Assembly: GCF_014204625.1 (NCBI RefSeq)
Contig: NZ_JACHLU010000011.1
Span: 1 to 64,000, forward strand
Length of the DNA: 64,000 nt
Reading direction: 5' to 3'
DNA from: Gillisella vitis
Lineage (GTDB): Bacteria > Pseudomonadota > Alphaproteobacteria > Rhizobiales > Rhizobiaceae
Shown here: positions 7,836 through 18,459 of the stretch, piece after piece
Position numbering within the stretch: position 1 is the stretch's first letter
Layout of the letters: every line of letters begins with the position of its first letter
Notes under the pieces: model-generated
Seen by the model: only the letters and a program-made list of their open reading frames with translations
What the model was told of the DNA's origin: nothing
Database searches by the model: none
Program-made: the position numbers and the translations under genes

Positions 7836-10007
7836 TCAGGCCTTTGCTGTCGCTTTAAGCTCCAGCCGACGGCGGTGCAGAACCGGCTCGGTATAGCCAT
7901 TCGGCTGCTCCCTGCCCTTCAACACCAAATCAAGCGCTGCCTGAAAGGCGATTGATCCGTCAAAGTCCTTGGCCATGGGCTGATAAGCGGCATCACCAGC
8001 GTTTTGCTGATCCACCACGGCTGCCATGCGCTGCATGGTCTCAACCACCTGTTCTTTGGTGACGACACCATGATGCAGCCAGTTGGCCATGTGTTGGGCC
8101 GAGATGCGCAGTGTGGCGCGGTCTTCCATCAGGCCGATGTTGTTGATGTCTGGCACTTTCGAGCAGCCGATGCCCTGATCCACCCAACGCACAACATAGC
8201 CCAAAATGCCTTGGGCGTTGTTATCCAGCTCGCGCTGGATTTCCTCTGCTGTCCAATTGGGGCGCGTTGCCACCGGCACCGAGAGAATGTCCGACAATTT
8301 GGCCCGCGCCCGGCTTTTCAAGCTGGCCTGCACGCCCGCCACATTGACGGTGTGATAATGGGTGGCGTGCAAGGTGGCTGCGGTGGGGGATGGCACCCAG
8401 GCGGTGTTGGCCCCGGCTTTTGGGTGGGCAATCTTTTGCTCCAACATGGCCGCCATCAGATCGGGCATGGCCCACATGCCCTTGCCAATCTGGGCATGCC
8501 CAGAGAGGCCGCATTCCAGACCAATATCAACATTCCAGTTCTCATAGGCGGCAATCCATGCAGCCTGCTTCATATCACCCTTGCGGATCATCGGGCCTGC
8601 TTCCATCGAGGTGTGGATTTCATCGCCGGTACGATCAAGGAAGCCAGTGTTGATGAAGACCACACGGTCTTTGGCAGCGCGAATGCATTCCTTGAGGTTG
8701 ACCGTGGTGCGGCGTTCCTCATCCATAATGCCCATCTTGATGGTGTTGGGTGCCATGCCCAGGGCCTGCTCGACTTTTGCGAAAATCTCGACGGCAAAAG
8801 CCACTTCTTCCGGCCCATGCATCTTTGGCTTGACCACATACATCGAGCCAGCATGAGAATTTTGCAGACGGCCGTTGGGGCCAATATCATGCAGGGCAAT
8901 CAGGGCCGTCACCATGGCATCCATAATGCCTTCCGGCACCTCAAGCCCATCGCGGTCCAGAATGGCCGGATTGGTCATCAAGTGTCCAACATTGCGCACC
9001 AGCATCAAAGAACGGCAATGAACGGTGAAGGACTTGCCTTGCGGGTCAATAAACGTACGATCAGGGTTCAGTGTCCGGGTGAAGCTGGTGCCACCCTTGG
9101 ACACCACCTCTGCCAAATCGCCCTTCATCAGGCCAAGCCAGTTGGAATAGGCCAGCACCTTGTCTTCAGCGTCCACGGCCGCCACCGAATCCTCGCAATC
9201 CATGATCGCGGTAATGGCGGATTCAAGCCGAACATCATTGATGTTGGCCTTATCTTTGCCGCCGATTGCGCCAGCCGCATCAATACAAATTTCGATATGC
9301 AGGCCGTTACGCTGCAAAAGATAGGAGGTGATTGCGCCATCTTTGCCATTTGATCCGGCAAATTGGCTGGGATCAGTCAGGCCAGTCCTGTCGCCATTGT
9401 TAAGCGTCACATCCAGATAGCCGTCGCTGAGGCCAAGCGCTGCCACATCGGCCCAGCTTCCGCCGGTTAGCGGTACCGATTGATCAAGAAAATTGCGCGC
9501 CCAGGCGATAACCTTCGCCCCGCGCACGGGATTATAGCCCTTGCCCTTTTCCGCACCGCCCTCTTCCGAAATTGCATCGGTGCCATAGAGCGCATCATAG
9601 AGTGACCCCCAGCGGGCGTTGGCCGCATTGAGTGCATAGCGCGCATTCATCACCGGCACCACGAGCTGCGGCCCGGCGATTGTGGCAATCTCGGCGTCCA
9701 CATTCTGGGTATTGACCGAGAAAGCAGGGCCTTCCGGCTGGATATAACCAATCTCGCGCAAGAAGGCTTCATAGGCTGGCAGATCACTCGGCGCGCCATT
9801 TTTTCGATACCACTCATCCAGATGCGCCTGAAAATCATCACGGGCAGCAAGCAGAGCGCGGTTTTTGGGACCAAGATCGTGGATCAGGTCAGACAACGCC
9901 TTGAAAAAATGCGCCGCTTCCACGCCTGTGCCGGGCAGCGCCTTGTCCACAATAAAGTCGTAAAGCCCTTGATCGATAGCCAGACCATTCTGTTCGACGC
10001 GCGCCAT
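7836..10007 (-). CDS. glcB: Malate synthase G
   Basis: The 723-aa monomeric G isoform, which condenses glyoxylate with acetyl-CoA to malate in the glyoxylate route. The length and sequence are typical throughout, for example [16 protein letters not shown] carrying the catalytic-site acidic residues, [10 protein letters not shown], and [18 protein letters not shown], with [10 protein letters not shown] near the C-terminus. The start [17 protein letters not shown] is the usual N-terminus, and TGCAGGAGGC lies just upstream on the minus strand. It is downstream of and co-directional with the DUF1402 gene, 178 nt away, so it probably has its own promoter. It needs isocitrate lyase encoded elsewhere. 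Confidence 0.97.
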   Translation of the reverse strand: MARVEQNGLAIDQGLYDFIVDKALPGTGVEAAHFFKALSDLIHDLGPKNRALLAARDDFQAHLDEWYRKNGAPSDLPAYEAFLREIGYIQPEGPAFSVNTQNVDAEIATIAGPQLVVPVMNARYALNAANARWGSLYDALYGTDAISEEGGAEKGKGYNPVRGAKVIAWARNFLDQSVPLTGGSWADVAALGLSDGYLDVTLNNGDRTGLTDPSQFAGSNGKDGAITSYLLQRNGLHIEICIDAAGAIGGKDKANINDVRLESAITAIMDCEDSVAAVDAEDKVLAYSNWLGLMKGDLAEVVSKGGTSFTRTLNPDRTFIDPQGKSFTVHCRSLMLVRNVGHLMTNPAILDRDGLEVPEGIMDAMVTALIALHDIGPNGRLQNSHAGSMYVVKPKMHGPEEVAFAVEIFAKVEQALGMAPNTIKMGIMDEERRTTVNLKECIRAAKDRVVFINTGFLDRTGDEIHTSMEAGPMIRKGDMKQAAWIAAYENWNVDIGLECGLSGHAQIGKGMWAMPDLMAAMLEQKIAHPKAGANTAWVPSPTAATLHATHYHTVNVAGVQASLKSRARAKLSDILSVPVATRPNWTAEEIQRELDNNAQGILGYVVRWVDQGIGCSKVPDINNIGLMEDRATLRISAQHMANWLHHGVVTKEQVVETMQRMAAVVDQQNAGDAAYQPMAKDFDGSIAFQAALDLVLKGREQPNGYTEPVLHRRRLELKATAKA

Positions 10008-10185
10008 TTCAGCCTCCTGCGATGATGTTTTACGATGATACAGCGTGCGTTCGGATCATCAACCGACAGTCTTCACCAGCACGATCGAAATGCACAGTGA
10101 AGGAGCCGGTGACCTTCTGTCAACCGGACACAATTTCCAAAGGTTTATGCATTTTAGAAACAATCGCTTGCGATGGAAATGCAGC

Positions 10186-11136
10186 TTACAGCAAGCCCTT
10201 GAGCTGTTTCAGCCGATCATTGATCAGCCAGCCATAATAGTTTTCCTCAGGCCAGACCGTTGCACCGCCTGCGTTGCGGTTGGCCAAGGCCCTCGCACGT
10301 GCAGCCGAATCACCCAGATTGTAAAGGGTTGCCGTCAAACCGGGATTGTCGGAAATATCAACGCCTGCAATGGTTTTGTAGTCATCAATCGATTTGCGGA
10401 TAATCGCGGCCATATAGGCCAGCGAAATATCCGGGTCCATAATCGCTTTGTAAACACCAGACGCATCTTTTTCATCCAGCTTTGCAAAGCCGGAAACGCG
10501 GTGGACCATATCTGTCAGCATCAAAGCTGTCAGCGGATTGATCTGCCCCAGACCAAAGGTTTGACCGGCATAGAAAGGCTGGAAAAACACGGCGCTGAAA
10601 CGATTGTTGGGAAAGCTTTTGCCGTCAACACGCTTGCCCTGGAACTTGTCTTGCCAGACATCATTACGGCAGGTCCACAGGCGATCCGAATCCTTGAACT
10701 GGTTGCATTGCGCAAATTCGGGACGGGCCACAAATTGATCCACCGTTTCGCCCTCATAGGCAAAGCGGAAAGTATTGCCTGCATAAGAGGCCGCTTTCAC
10801 ATAATAGCTCTGGAGTGTGTCGTAAGCATCAACATTATAGGTGTGTTCACCCACCAGAGCGCCAATCATATGAAGAGGATCAATCCCATAGGCCGCAGCC
10901 ACCTTCTTGATTTTGGCAACAAGATCACGGTCGCGCGTCAAAAGATCAATAATCTTGTCGTATTTCAGATCAAACGTGCTTTTGGTTTCTTTGGTGCGCT
11001 GCTTCGATGCACCGGGAATCGGTGGTTGCTCTGCATTGCGGTTGCCCTCCGGCACCATCCTGACGCTTGAGGCCAATGCGGCTGACGAACAACAGACCAA
11101 TGAAAGAAGCAAAATAACAGCTATTCGACGCAGCAT
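10186..11136 (-). CDS. Exported DUF1402 family protein
   Basis: A 316-aa protein with a cleavable signal peptide (hydrophobic LLLSLVCCSSAALA, cut after residue ~22) and a DUF1402-type body found mostly in Rhizobiales. Residues around ALVGEHTYN and the segment GLGQINPLTALMLTDM resemble the catalytic-Glu and GLMQI-type motifs of lytic transglycosylase/lysozyme folds, followed by a late LYNLGD. A peptidoglycan-related role is only my inference. The gene is minus-strand, between hslU and glcB. Another possibility is a structural relative with no enzymatic activity. Confidence 0.8.
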   Translation of the reverse strand: MLRRIAVILLLSLVCCSSAALASSVRMVPEGNRNAEQPPIPGASKQRTKETKSTFDLKYDKIIDLLTRDRDLVAKIKKVAAAYGIDPLHMIGALVGEHTYNVDAYDTLQSYYVKAASYAGNTFRFAYEGETVDQFVARPEFAQCNQFKDSDRLWTCRNDVWQDKFQGKRVDGKSFPNNRFSAVFFQPFYAGQTFGLGQINPLTALMLTDMVHRVSGFAKLDEKDASGVYKAIMDPDISLAYMAAIIRKSIDDYKTIAGVDISDNPGLTATLYNLGDSAARARALANRNAGGATVWPEENYYGWLINDRLKQLKGLL

Positions 11137-11305
11137 GTCTTATCCCGTGCAGTGGGTCGATCCGGCGATACAGTCAAAGCAACGCCGGATATGGGCCAAG
11201 CCGCCTCTTATAAGATCAAGGCTGCCGCTGTCGACTTCATAGACGATCAGAAGGCCAAATTAGGGCGCAACCGAGCCGGTTTCACCCCCTATCGATGCAT
11301 AAACA

Positions 11306-12616
11306 TCACAGAATATAGCGTGACAAATCCGTATCGGCGGCAATTTCGCCAACATGCTCACGCACATACTCCGAATCAATGCTGACTTTCGCGCCGCTAC
11401 GGTCCGGTGCATTGAAGGAAATGTCATCCAACACACGCTCCATCACCGTTTGCAGACGTCGTGCTCCGATATTTTCCACCGAGGTGTTTAGCGTCACCGC
11501 TACATCGGCCAAAGCATCAATGGCATCCGCTGTGAAGTCCAGATCAAGCCCTTCGGTTGCCATCAACGCGATATATTGACGGATCAGGCTTGCTTCGGTT
11601 TCCGTCAGAATGCGGCGGAAATCTTCCTTGGTCAGCGGCTTCAGCTCCACCCGGATCGGCAGACGGCCCTGCAATTCCGGGAGAAGGTCAGACGGCTTCG
11701 ATACATGGAATGCGCCGGAGGCGATAAACAGAATATGGTCGGTTTTCACCGGGCCGTATTTTGTCGCAACTGTTGTGCCTTCCACCAGCGGCAGCAAATC
11801 GCGCTGCACGCCTTCGCGGGAAACGCCTGCCCCCATGGCCCCTTCGCGGTTGGCAATCTTGTCGATCTCATCGAGGAAGACAATGCCGTCATTTTCCACC
11901 GACTTCACCGCTTCACGCTGAATCACTTCATTGTCGATCAGCTTTTCCGATTCGTCGCGGATCAGATCTTCATAGGATGCTTTAACTGTGGTGCGCACCT
12001 TTTTGGTGCGACCGCCCATGGCCTTGCCGAACATGTCGGAGAGGTTCAAAACGCCGATATTGGCCCCCGGCATTCCGGGAATTTCAAAACCGGGCATACC
12101 AGAACCACCGGTTTCGGCCACTTCAATGTCGATTTCCTTATCATCCAGCTCGCCTGCCCGCAATTTTTTGCGGAAACTGTCGCGGGTGGCAGGCGAGGCT
12201 GTGGCCCCCACCAGCGCATCCAGCACCCGTTCTTCGGCACCGGCATGGGCCTTGGCTTCCACGTCCAGCCGCTTCTTTTCCTTGATCAGGCCAATGCCGA
12301 TCTCGACCAGATCACGAATGATCTGTTCCACATCACGGCCCACATAGCCGACTTCGGTGAATTTCGTGGCTTCAACCTTGATAAAGGGAGCGCCTGCCAA
12401 TTTGGCGAGGCGGCGGGAGATTTCGGTTTTGCCAACGCCCGTTGGGCCGATCATCAGAATATTTTTCGGCATCACTTCATCGCGCAGGCTTTCATCCAGC
12501 TGCTGGCGGCGCCAGCGATTGCGCAGCGCAATAGCAACGGCGCGCTTGGCGTCATTCTGGCCGATGATGTGGCGGTCGAGTTCCGAGACGATTTCACGGG
12601 GGGAGAAAGTGGTCAT
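11306..12616 (-). CDS. hslU: HslU, ATPase subunit of the HslVU protease
   Basis: AAA+ unfoldase of about 436 aa. Walker A is GPTGVGKTE, Walker B is [10 protein letters not shown], the pore loop region follows GYVGRDVEQ, and the end is the canonical DLSRYIL needed for docking in HslV. The intermediate I-domain is present. The start [13 protein letters not shown] is the family norm; the ATG two codons earlier (12622) is also possible. It follows hslV by 36 nt in an hslV-hslU operon. HslVU degrades misfolded and regulatory proteins in the cytoplasm and is usually heat-shock induced. Confidence 0.97.
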   Translation of the reverse strand: MTTFSPREIVSELDRHIIGQNDAKRAVAIALRNRWRRQQLDESLRDEVMPKNILMIGPTGVGKTEISRRLAKLAGAPFIKVEATKFTEVGYVGRDVEQIIRDLVEIGIGLIKEKKRLDVEAKAHAGAEERVLDALVGATASPATRDSFRKKLRAGELDDKEIDIEVAETGGSGMPGFEIPGMPGANIGVLNLSDMFGKAMGGRTKKVRTTVKASYEDLIRDESEKLIDNEVIQREAVKSVENDGIVFLDEIDKIANREGAMGAGVSREGVQRDLLPLVEGTTVATKYGPVKTDHILFIASGAFHVSKPSDLLPELQGRLPIRVELKPLTKEDFRRILTETEASLIRQYIALMATEGLDLDFTADAIDALADVAVTLNTSVENIGARRLQTVMERVLDDISFNAPDRSGAKVSIDSEYVREHVGEIAADTDLSRYIL

Positions 12617-12652
12617 GATCAAAAGTCCAAAGAGAGAGGAAAAACCGAAGGA

Positions 12653-13219
12653 TCAGGCGTCGCTATCAAGCGACAGCGTCTCAACCCGCACGTTTTCATT
12701 GGTGTAAACGCAAATGTCGGCGGCAATTTTCATCGCCTTGCGGGCAATCTCTTCTGCGGAAATATCCGTATCCATCAGCGCTAACGCCGCCGCCAGCGCG
12801 TAGTTGCCACCAGAACCAATGGCGATGGTGCCATGTTCCGGCTCCAGCACGTCGCCATTGCCGGTAATCGCCAGCGTTACGGTTTTATCGGCCACCAGCA
12901 TCATGGCTTCGAGATTGCGCAGGTATTTATCGGTGCGCCAGTCCTTGGCAAGTTCAACAGAGGCACGCATCAACTGGCCGGGATATTGCTCCAGCTTCTT
13001 TTCCAACCGCTCCAACAGCGTAAATGCATCAGCGGTGGCTCCAGCAAAACCGGCGATCACATCGCCTTTGCCAATGCGGCGCACCTTGCGGGCATTGCCC
13101 TTCATCACGGTCTGGCCGAGGCTGACCTGTCCGTCGCCCGCCATCACCACCATATTGCCCTTGCGCACCGAGATAATCGTGGTGCCATGCATGGTTCCAT
13201 AGGGATTATGTTCGCTCAT
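12653..13219 (-). CDS. hslV: HslV, peptidase subunit of the HslVU protease
   Basis: A proteasome-beta-like N-terminal threonine hydrolase of about 188 aa. The propeptide [12 protein letters not shown] precedes TTIISVRKG, whose first Thr becomes the catalytic N-terminus after processing. [20 protein letters not shown] and the [12 protein letters not shown] segment are typical. The ATG at 13219 is used (a TTG lies two codons upstream). It is the first gene of hslVU, divergent from hisB with a 207-nt intergenic space. Confidence 0.97.
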   Translation of the reverse strand: MSEHNPYGTMHGTTIISVRKGNMVVMAGDGQVSLGQTVMKGNARKVRRIGKGDVIAGFAGATADAFTLLERLEKKLEQYPGQLMRASVELAKDWRTDKYLRNLEAMMLVADKTVTLAITGNGDVLEPEHGTIAIGSGGNYALAAALALMDTDISAEEIARKAMKIAADICVYTNENVRVETLSLDSDA

Positions 13220-13271
13220 ATCCAATCCATTTCAATCTTTGAGCCACACAACCGGCTCTTATGTCAGACCC

Positions 13272-13299
13272 TATGTAAGCAGCCCAATCGTAATTGCAA
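13272..13299 (-). promoter_or_regulatory. Possible hslVU promoter
   Basis: On the minus strand TTGCAA (13294-13299) and TACATA (complement of 13272-13277) are 16 nt apart, about 50 nt upstream of hslV. The fit to sigma-70 is moderate, and a heat-shock (RpoH) assignment is not evident. Confidence 0.3.
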
Positions 13300-13426
13300 A
13301 TAACTGTCACAATGCATTGATCTGGCCCTTGATCAAGTGAAAGAGGCTGCATCAAAAACAATGTCATCCTTCTGGATATTTCACCCCTGCCCTGATAAAC
13401 AGCCTTATCTTTGCAGGGAGAGACCT

Positions 13427-14026
13427 ATGAGTGAGAGCCGCAGCGCAGCCATTGTGCGCAAAACCAACGAGACATCGGTATCCGTCTCCGTCAACATCGA
13501 CGGCACCGGTACCGCGAAAATCTCCACGGGCGTCGGCTTTTTCGATCATATGCTCGACCAACTCAGCCGACATTCGCTGATCGATATGGAGATCGATGTG
13601 AAGGGCGACCTGCATATTGATGACCACCACACAGTCGAAGACACCGGCATTGCCATAGGCCAAGCCATCTCTAAGGCGCTGGGTGATCGTCGCGGTATTG
13701 TGCGCTATGCCTCGATTGATCTGGCCATGGATGAAACCATGACCAAGGCCGCCATTGATGTCTCTGGCCGTCCCTTTCTGGTGTGGAATGTCGCGTTCAG
13801 CGCGCCTAAGATTGGCACGTTTGATACCGAACTGGTGCGCGAGTTCTTTCAGGCACTGGCACAGAATGCTGGCATTACCCTGCATATCCTGAACCATTAT
13901 GGGGCCAACAACCACCATATCGCCGAGACCTGTTTCAAGGCCGTGGCCCGCGCTCTTCGCACCGCCACTGAGATTGATCCGCGCCAGGCTGGCCGCATTC
14001 CTTCGACCAAGGGAACTCTGGCCTGA
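13427..14026 (+). CDS. hisB: Imidazoleglycerol-phosphate dehydratase
   Basis: A monofunctional 199-aa HisB that dehydrates imidazole glycerol phosphate to imidazole acetol phosphate. The Mn-binding signatures are present: [31 protein letters not shown] and [16 protein letters not shown]. The ATG at 13427 is chosen because GGGAGAG precedes it and the protein begins at the family's usual position. It opens the his cluster and is followed by hisH after 34 nt. Confidence 0.97.
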   Translation: MSESRSAAIVRKTNETSVSVSVNIDGTGTAKISTGVGFFDHMLDQLSRHSLIDMEIDVKGDLHIDDHHTVEDTGIAIGQAISKALGDRRGIVRYASIDLAMDETMTKAAIDVSGRPFLVWNVAFSAPKIGTFDTELVREFFQALAQNAGITLHILNHYGANNHHIAETCFKAVARALRTATEIDPRQAGRIPSTKGTLA

Positions 14027-14060
14027 CACCCTCGGAAACGAGGCCTATTGAGGTATCGAA

Positions 14061-14711
14061 ATGCGTGTTGTGATTATTGATTATGGTTCGGGCAATCTGC
14101 GCTCCGCCACCAAGGCGTTTGAGCGTGCCGCCCGCGAAGCCGGGCTGGATGCCGAGATTGAACTGACCGACAAGGCCGAGCGCGTGGCAACAGCCGACCG
14201 CATCGTGCTGCCGGGTGTTGGCGCTTATGCCGATTGCAAGCGCGGCCTTGATGCCGTGCCGGGAATGCATGAGGCGCTGGTGGATGTGGTGGAGCACAAG
14301 GCCCGCCCGTTTCTGGGGATTTGCGTTGGGATGCAGCTGATGTCGTCGCGGGGCTTGGAAAAGACCGTGACCAACGGCCTTGGCTGGATCAAGGGCGATG
14401 TGGTCGAGATGACGCCATCGGACCCGGCTTTGAAAATCCCGCAAATCGGCTGGAACACGCTGACGCTCAACCGCCCTCACCCGCTGTTTGATGGCATTCC
14501 CACAGGCGAGAACGGATTGCACGCCTATTTTGTGCATTCCTACCATCTGGCGGCGGAAAAGCCTGAGGATGTGATTGCCACCACCAACTACGGTGGCGCG
14601 ATGACAGCCTTTGTGGGCCGCGACAACAAGGTCGGCGCGCAATTCCATCCGGAAAAGAGCCAGACGCTGGGTCTGAAGCTGATTTCCAATTTTCTGACAT
14701 GGTCCGCCTAA
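14061..14711 (+). CDS. hisH: Imidazole glycerol phosphate synthase, glutamine amidotransferase subunit
   Basis: Class-I glutaminase subunit of 216 aa. It supplies ammonia to HisF for closing the imidazole ring. The nucleophile is Cys88 in [10 protein letters not shown], and His196/Glu198 in FHPEKSQ complete the triad. The N-terminus [13 protein letters not shown] is typical. In the family, hisH is normally close to hisA and hisF. Here 816 nt holding two unrelated small genes separate it from hisA. Confidence 0.97.
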   Translation: MRVVIIDYGSGNLRSATKAFERAAREAGLDAEIELTDKAERVATADRIVLPGVGAYADCKRGLDAVPGMHEALVDVVEHKARPFLGICVGMQLMSSRGLEKTVTNGLGWIKGDVVEMTPSDPALKIPQIGWNTLTLNRPHPLFDGIPTGENGLHAYFVHSYHLAAEKPEDVIATTNYGGAMTAFVGRDNKVGAQFHPEKSQTLGLKLISNFLTWSA

Positions 14712-14782
14712 TTCACTTTCAAAAAAGCTTTGTAAGGCTATTATATATATCCTGTTAAACCGCTTCGATAAGGACAAATTCA

Positions 14783-14968
14783 ATGACGACTGCGGCGAAA
14801 AAGAAAAGCGGACAAAGCGTTTCTTATATTCTCAAGGCGTCCAAACGGAGCAAAGGTGCCTTTTCAAACGTTGTTCTACCCAATGGCCAGATCATCCGGC
14901 AGGTTGATGAGCGGGTTCACCAGCGTGCTCTTTCCAACGCCTCGAAGGTATACAAGGAAAAGGCATGA
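14783..14968 (+). CDS. Small basic hypothetical protein (his-operon cassette, gene 1)
   Basis: A 61-aa, lysine/arginine-rich protein. It begins TTAAKKKSGQSVSYILKASK and ends in a helix-prone KVYKEKA tail. It has no signal peptide or membrane segment. ATAAGG lies about 9 nt before the ATG. A TATATATAT stretch (14742-14750) in the AT-rich 71-nt gap after hisH could belong to an own promoter. The stop overlaps the next start as ATGA, so the two genes are translationally coupled. GC content looks lower than in the flanking his genes. I do not recognise the family. Confidence 0.65.
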   Translation: MTTAAKKKSGQSVSYILKASKRSKGAFSNVVLPNGQIIRQVDERVHQRALSNASKVYKEKA

Positions 14969-15516
14969 CGCTTGTAACTGGGGAGCCTTCCGACACTCCG
15001 TCAGCGCCCTCGCGTAACGGTGACTATAATCGCGTTCTTGAATACTACATTGAAGATCTTGGCTCAGACGATTTAGATCTCGTCGGGATCGTTGCGTACG
15101 GTTTGTACAAGAGGCAAAAACGCGACTGGATCGTTCAATATAAATCAAACCACAATGGTGAGCGCCCTTCCGACTCAGAAATTGGTGCTGTAACAAGTAA
15201 TTATCTGACGACCGATGTTAAAAATACACTGCGTAATCGAGCTGCTGACATTTTGAGTGGCTACGCGGACACCTATGTTGAGGCAATGGAACCTCAGATT
15301 AGAATCGAAGCCGTGAATTCTGAGACATTGCGCCAAGCGCGCGATATTGAAACTGCATTGAAGAACCAGTCTTCTTTGTGGAAACAGATTGGCGTCGGCA
15401 TCGTTTCTGCAGCCGCTTGGTCGATACTTGTCTTCATCATCGCTCTTCTGGTTATTGTTTCCGATTCAGATTTTATGAGCGCTTTTGAAAAATTGCGTCC
15501 AGCCGTAGGTAAGTGA
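14965..15516 (+). CDS. Hypothetical protein with C-terminal membrane anchor (his-operon cassette, gene 2)
   Basis: A 183-aa protein. The soluble N-terminal part contains [20 protein letters not shown], then a region rich in Ser/Asp/Glu and a long helical stretch to about residue 140. One strong hydrophobic segment ([19 protein letters not shown]) near residues 147-168 leaves a short C-terminal tail, which suggests a tail-anchored inner-membrane protein with the bulk in the cytoplasm. It overlaps the 61-aa gene by 4 nt and ends 11 nt before hisA. GC content and codon use look lower and more mixed than in the his genes, which suggests acquisition. The function is unknown. Confidence 0.75.
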   Translation: MTLVTGEPSDTPSAPSRNGDYNRVLEYYIEDLGSDDLDLVGIVAYGLYKRQKRDWIVQYKSNHNGERPSDSEIGAVTSNYLTTDVKNTLRNRAADILSGYADTYVEAMEPQIRIEAVNSETLRQARDIETALKNQSSLWKQIGVGIVSAAAWSILVFIIALLVIVSDSDFMSAFEKLRPAVGK

Positions 15517-15527
15517 GTAGCTCAGAC

Positions 15528-16274
15528 ATGATTCTTTTTCCCGCCATCGACCTGAAAGACGGCCAGTGCGTACGCCTGAAACTGGGCGATATGGAACAGG
15601 CCACGGTTTACAATACTGACCCCGGAGCACAGGCCAAGGCCTTTGAGGAACAGGGTTTTGAATGGCTGCATGTGGTGGACCTCAACGGCGCATTTGCTGG
15701 TGAGAGCGTCAATGGCGCGGCAGTGGATGCGATTTTGAAGGCCACCAAAAATCCGGTGCAGCTGGGCGGTGGCATTCGCACGTTGACGCATATTGAAAGC
15801 TGGCTGTCGCGTGGGCTGTCACGGGTTATTCTTGGCACCATTGCCGTGCGTGATCCGGCGCTGGTGATCGAGGCCTGCAAGCAGTTTCCCGGCAAGGTCG
15901 CGGTTGGCATTGATGCCAAGGGCGGCAAGGTGGCAGTGGAAGGTTGGGCGGAAGCCTCGGAACTGGGCATTATCGAGCTTGCTCAAAAATTCGAAGGCGC
16001 TGGCGTCTCAGCCATTATCTATACGGATATTGACCGCGACGGGATTTTGACCGGCATCAACTGGGCCTCCACACTGGAACTCGCCGAAGCCGTCTCCATT
16101 CCGGTGATTGCCTCTGGCGGCTTGGCCTCCATGGACGACATCCGCCGCATGGTGCAGCCGGATGCCCGCAAACTGGAAGGTGCCATTTCTGGCCGCGCCC
16201 TTTATGATGGCCGGATTGATCCGGCGGAAGCTTTGGCGCTGATTGCCGCTGCAAAGAAGGATGCCGCACGATGA
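15528..16274 (+). CDS. hisA: ProFAR isomerase HisA
   Basis: A (beta/alpha)8 barrel of 248 aa that isomerises ProFAR to PRFAR. The catalytic Asp is in [11 protein letters not shown] and the second acid in [10 protein letters not shown], with phosphate-binding GGIRTL and ASGGLAS loops. The ATG at 15528 gives the usual [12 protein letters not shown] start. An in-frame GTG at 15513 overlaps the upstream stop and would add five residues (MSSSD), so coupling to the cassette is possible. The stop overlaps hisF (ATGA). Confidence 0.96.
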   Translation: MILFPAIDLKDGQCVRLKLGDMEQATVYNTDPGAQAKAFEEQGFEWLHVVDLNGAFAGESVNGAAVDAILKATKNPVQLGGGIRTLTHIESWLSRGLSRVILGTIAVRDPALVIEACKQFPGKVAVGIDAKGGKVAVEGWAEASELGIIELAQKFEGAGVSAIIYTDIDRDGILTGINWASTLELAEAVSIPVIASGGLASMDDIRRMVQPDARKLEGAISGRALYDGRIDPAEALALIAAAKKDAAR

Positions 16275-17065
16275 CGCTGAAAGCACGTGTTATCCCTTGT
16301 CTCGACGTTAAAGACGGCCGCGTTGTTAAAGGCGTCAACTTTGTCGATCTGATTGACGCCGGTGATCCGGTCGAGGCCGCCAAGGCTTATGATGCCGCAG
16401 GTGCCGATGAGCTTTGCTTTCTCGACATTACCGCCTCTTCTGATAACCGCGAAACGATTTTTGATGTTGTGGCGCGCACGGCGGATCATTGCTTTATGCC
16501 GGTCACCGTCGGGGGTGGTGTGCGGGCGGTGGGCGATATTCGCAAGCTGCTGTTGGCGGGCGCTGATAAGGTGTCGATCAATTCGGCTGCCGTCAACAAC
16601 CCGGATTTTGTCGCAGAAGCCGCGGATAAGTTTGGCAATCAATGCATTGTGGTGTCGATTGATGCCAAACGGCGTCGTAGCCAAGCCAGTGGTGGCGATA
16701 ATCTCAGCGCTTGGGAAATTTATACCCACGGTGGCCGCAATGCCACCGGCATTGATGCCGTTGAGTTTGCGGTGAAAATGGTTGAGCGCGGCGCTGGCGA
16801 ATTGCTGATCACGTCCATGGATCGTGACGGCACCAAGATTGGCTATGATCTGGAACTCACCCGCACCATTGCCGATGCCGTGCGGGTGCCGGTGATTGCC
16901 TCTGGCGGCGTTGGCACGCTGGATGATCTGGTGGCGGGCGTCAAGGAAGGCCATGCCACTGCCGTGCTGGCCGCATCCATCTTCCATTTTGGCACCTATT
17001 CGATTGCTGAAGCCAAGGCCTATATGGCCAAGGCGGGCATCCCCATGCGTCTTGATCAAGCGTGA
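16271..17065 (+). CDS. hisF: Imidazole glycerol phosphate synthase, cyclase subunit
   Basis: A 264-aa TIM barrel paired with HisH. It converts PRFAR plus ammonia to IGP and AICAR. The catalytic acids are in [15 protein letters not shown] and [10 protein letters not shown], with phosphate loops VGGGVRAV and ASGGVGTL. It is slightly longer than many HisF proteins because of an insert around [12 protein letters not shown]. It overlaps hisA by 4 nt. Confidence 0.97.
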   Translation: MTLKARVIPCLDVKDGRVVKGVNFVDLIDAGDPVEAAKAYDAAGADELCFLDITASSDNRETIFDVVARTADHCFMPVTVGGGVRAVGDIRKLLLAGADKVSINSAAVNNPDFVAEAADKFGNQCIVVSIDAKRRRSQASGGDNLSAWEIYTHGGRNATGIDAVEFAVKMVERGAGELLITSMDRDGTKIGYDLELTRTIADAVRVPVIASGGVGTLDDLVAGVKEGHATAVLAASIFHFGTYSIAEAKAYMAKAGIPMRLDQA

Positions 17066-17075
17066 GAGAATTTTG

Positions 17076-17399
17076 ATGAGCACATTCACGCTAACCGATC
17101 TGGAAACCATTGTGGCAACCCGCGCCAAAGCCTCAGCAGATGAAAGCTGGACCGCCAAACTGGTGGCTGCCGGGCAGGATAAAGCCGCCAAAAAACTGGG
17201 CGAAGAGGCGATTGAGGCCGTGATGGCCGCCGTGAAGGATGATCGCGCCAATTTGATTTATGAGAGCGCCGATCTGCTCTATCATCTTTTGGTGGTATTG
17301 AAAATTGCTGACATCCCGGTAGAAACGGTGATGGAAGAGTTACACCGTCGCACCGCCCAATCGGGCCTTAACGAGAAAGCCAATCGGCCAAGCCCATGA
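17076..17399 (+). CDS. hisE: Phosphoribosyl-ATP pyrophosphatase
   Basis: A 107-aa protein of the all-alpha NTP pyrophosphatase (MazG-like) fold that hydrolyses PR-ATP to PR-AMP. Metal-binding acids are in [15 protein letters not shown] and the [13 protein letters not shown] segment. The ATG at 17076 is the natural start, 10 nt after hisF; earlier in-frame starts overlap hisF in another frame. Its stop overlaps the coaA start (ATGA). Confidence 0.96.
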   Translation: MSTFTLTDLETIVATRAKASADESWTAKLVAAGQDKAAKKLGEEAIEAVMAAVKDDRANLIYESADLLYHLLVVLKIADIPVETVMEELHRRTAQSGLNEKANRPSP

Positions 17400-18403
17400 T
17401 AACAGCGGTCAAGGAAGCGATGGGCGGCGAGCCCGAGGGGGAGGAAGCCCTTGATCACTTTCAGGTTGGTAGCTACTCGCCCTATCTGTTCTTTTCATCC
17501 GATGAATGGTCGCGTTTCCGTGCCGATACGCCGCTGACGTTGACGCTGGACGAAGTGCATCGCCTGCGATCGATCGATGACCCGATTGATCTGGCGGAGG
17601 TGAAGCGCATTTACCTGTCGCTGTCGCGGCTGTTGTCGTCGCATGTGGAATCATCGCAGCTGTTGTTTCAGCAGCGCAATCGCTTTCTCAGTACCAATGT
17701 CACCAAAACGCCGTTCATCATTGGCGTGGCGGGCTCGGTGGCTGTGGGCAAATCCACCACGGCGCGCGTGCTGAAGGAGCTTCTGGCCCGATGGCCTTCC
17801 AGCCCCAAGGTTGATCTGGTGACGACAGATGGTTTTCTGTATCCCAATGCTACGCTGGTGCGTGAAAACCGGCTGAACCGCAAAGGCTTTCCAGAAAGTT
17901 ATGACACCGGAGCGCTTTTGCGGTTTCTCTCTGCCATCAAGGCGGGGCAACAAAATGTGAAAGCCCCGCGCTATTCGCACCTGACCTATGACGTTCTACC
18001 CAATGAGCATATGATCATTGACCGGCCTGATATTCTGATTTTCGAGGGCATTAACGTGCTGCAATCACGCGATCTGCCGCGCGATGGTAAAATCGTGCCG
18101 ATGGTCTCGGATTTCTTCGATTTCTCGATTTATATCGATGCCGATGAGAGCCTGATCCATCGCTGGTATGTCAAACGCTTCATGAAACTGCGCCAGACGG
18201 CGTTTCGGGATCCGAACTCATACTTTCATCGTTACGCAACCATCAGCGAGGAGGAAGCGCTGGTCATTGCCGAAGACCTTTGGGCCAATATCAACCTGAA
18301 AAACCTGCGCGAAAATATTCTGCCAACAAGACCACGGGCCGATCTGATCTTGCGCAAAGGCGAAAACCATCTGGTAGAGCAGGTTGCACTCCGCAAGCTT
18401 TGA
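17396..18403 (+). CDS. coaA: Pantothenate kinase, type I
   Basis: A 335-aa CoaA that phosphorylates pantothenate in the first committed step of coenzyme A synthesis. The P-loop is [26 protein letters not shown], the KGFPESYD substrate segment and IFEGINVLQ are typical. It overlaps hisE by 4 nt and closes the his transcription unit, an arrangement common in rhizobia. A second start at 17420 is possible. Confidence 0.96.
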   Translation: MITAVKEAMGGEPEGEEALDHFQVGSYSPYLFFSSDEWSRFRADTPLTLTLDEVHRLRSIDDPIDLAEVKRIYLSLSRLLSSHVESSQLLFQQRNRFLSTNVTKTPFIIGVAGSVAVGKSTTARVLKELLARWPSSPKVDLVTTDGFLYPNATLVRENRLNRKGFPESYDTGALLRFLSAIKAGQQNVKAPRYSHLTYDVLPNEHMIIDRPDILIFEGINVLQSRDLPRDGKIVPMVSDFFDFSIYIDADESLIHRWYVKRFMKLRQTAFRDPNSYFHRYATISEEEALVIAEDLWANINLKNLRENILPTRPRADLILRKGENHLVEQVALRKL

Positions 18404-18459
18404 TGGCATCTTCCCAGATAGTAAGTATTCAATACTTTACGATCTCTGGGAGGAGAACC

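Noticed and set aside
8004-9353. Long open frame of 449 codons on the plus strand
   Set aside because: It lies antisense to glcB and its translation is rich in His, Gly and Gln in the way of shadow frames.
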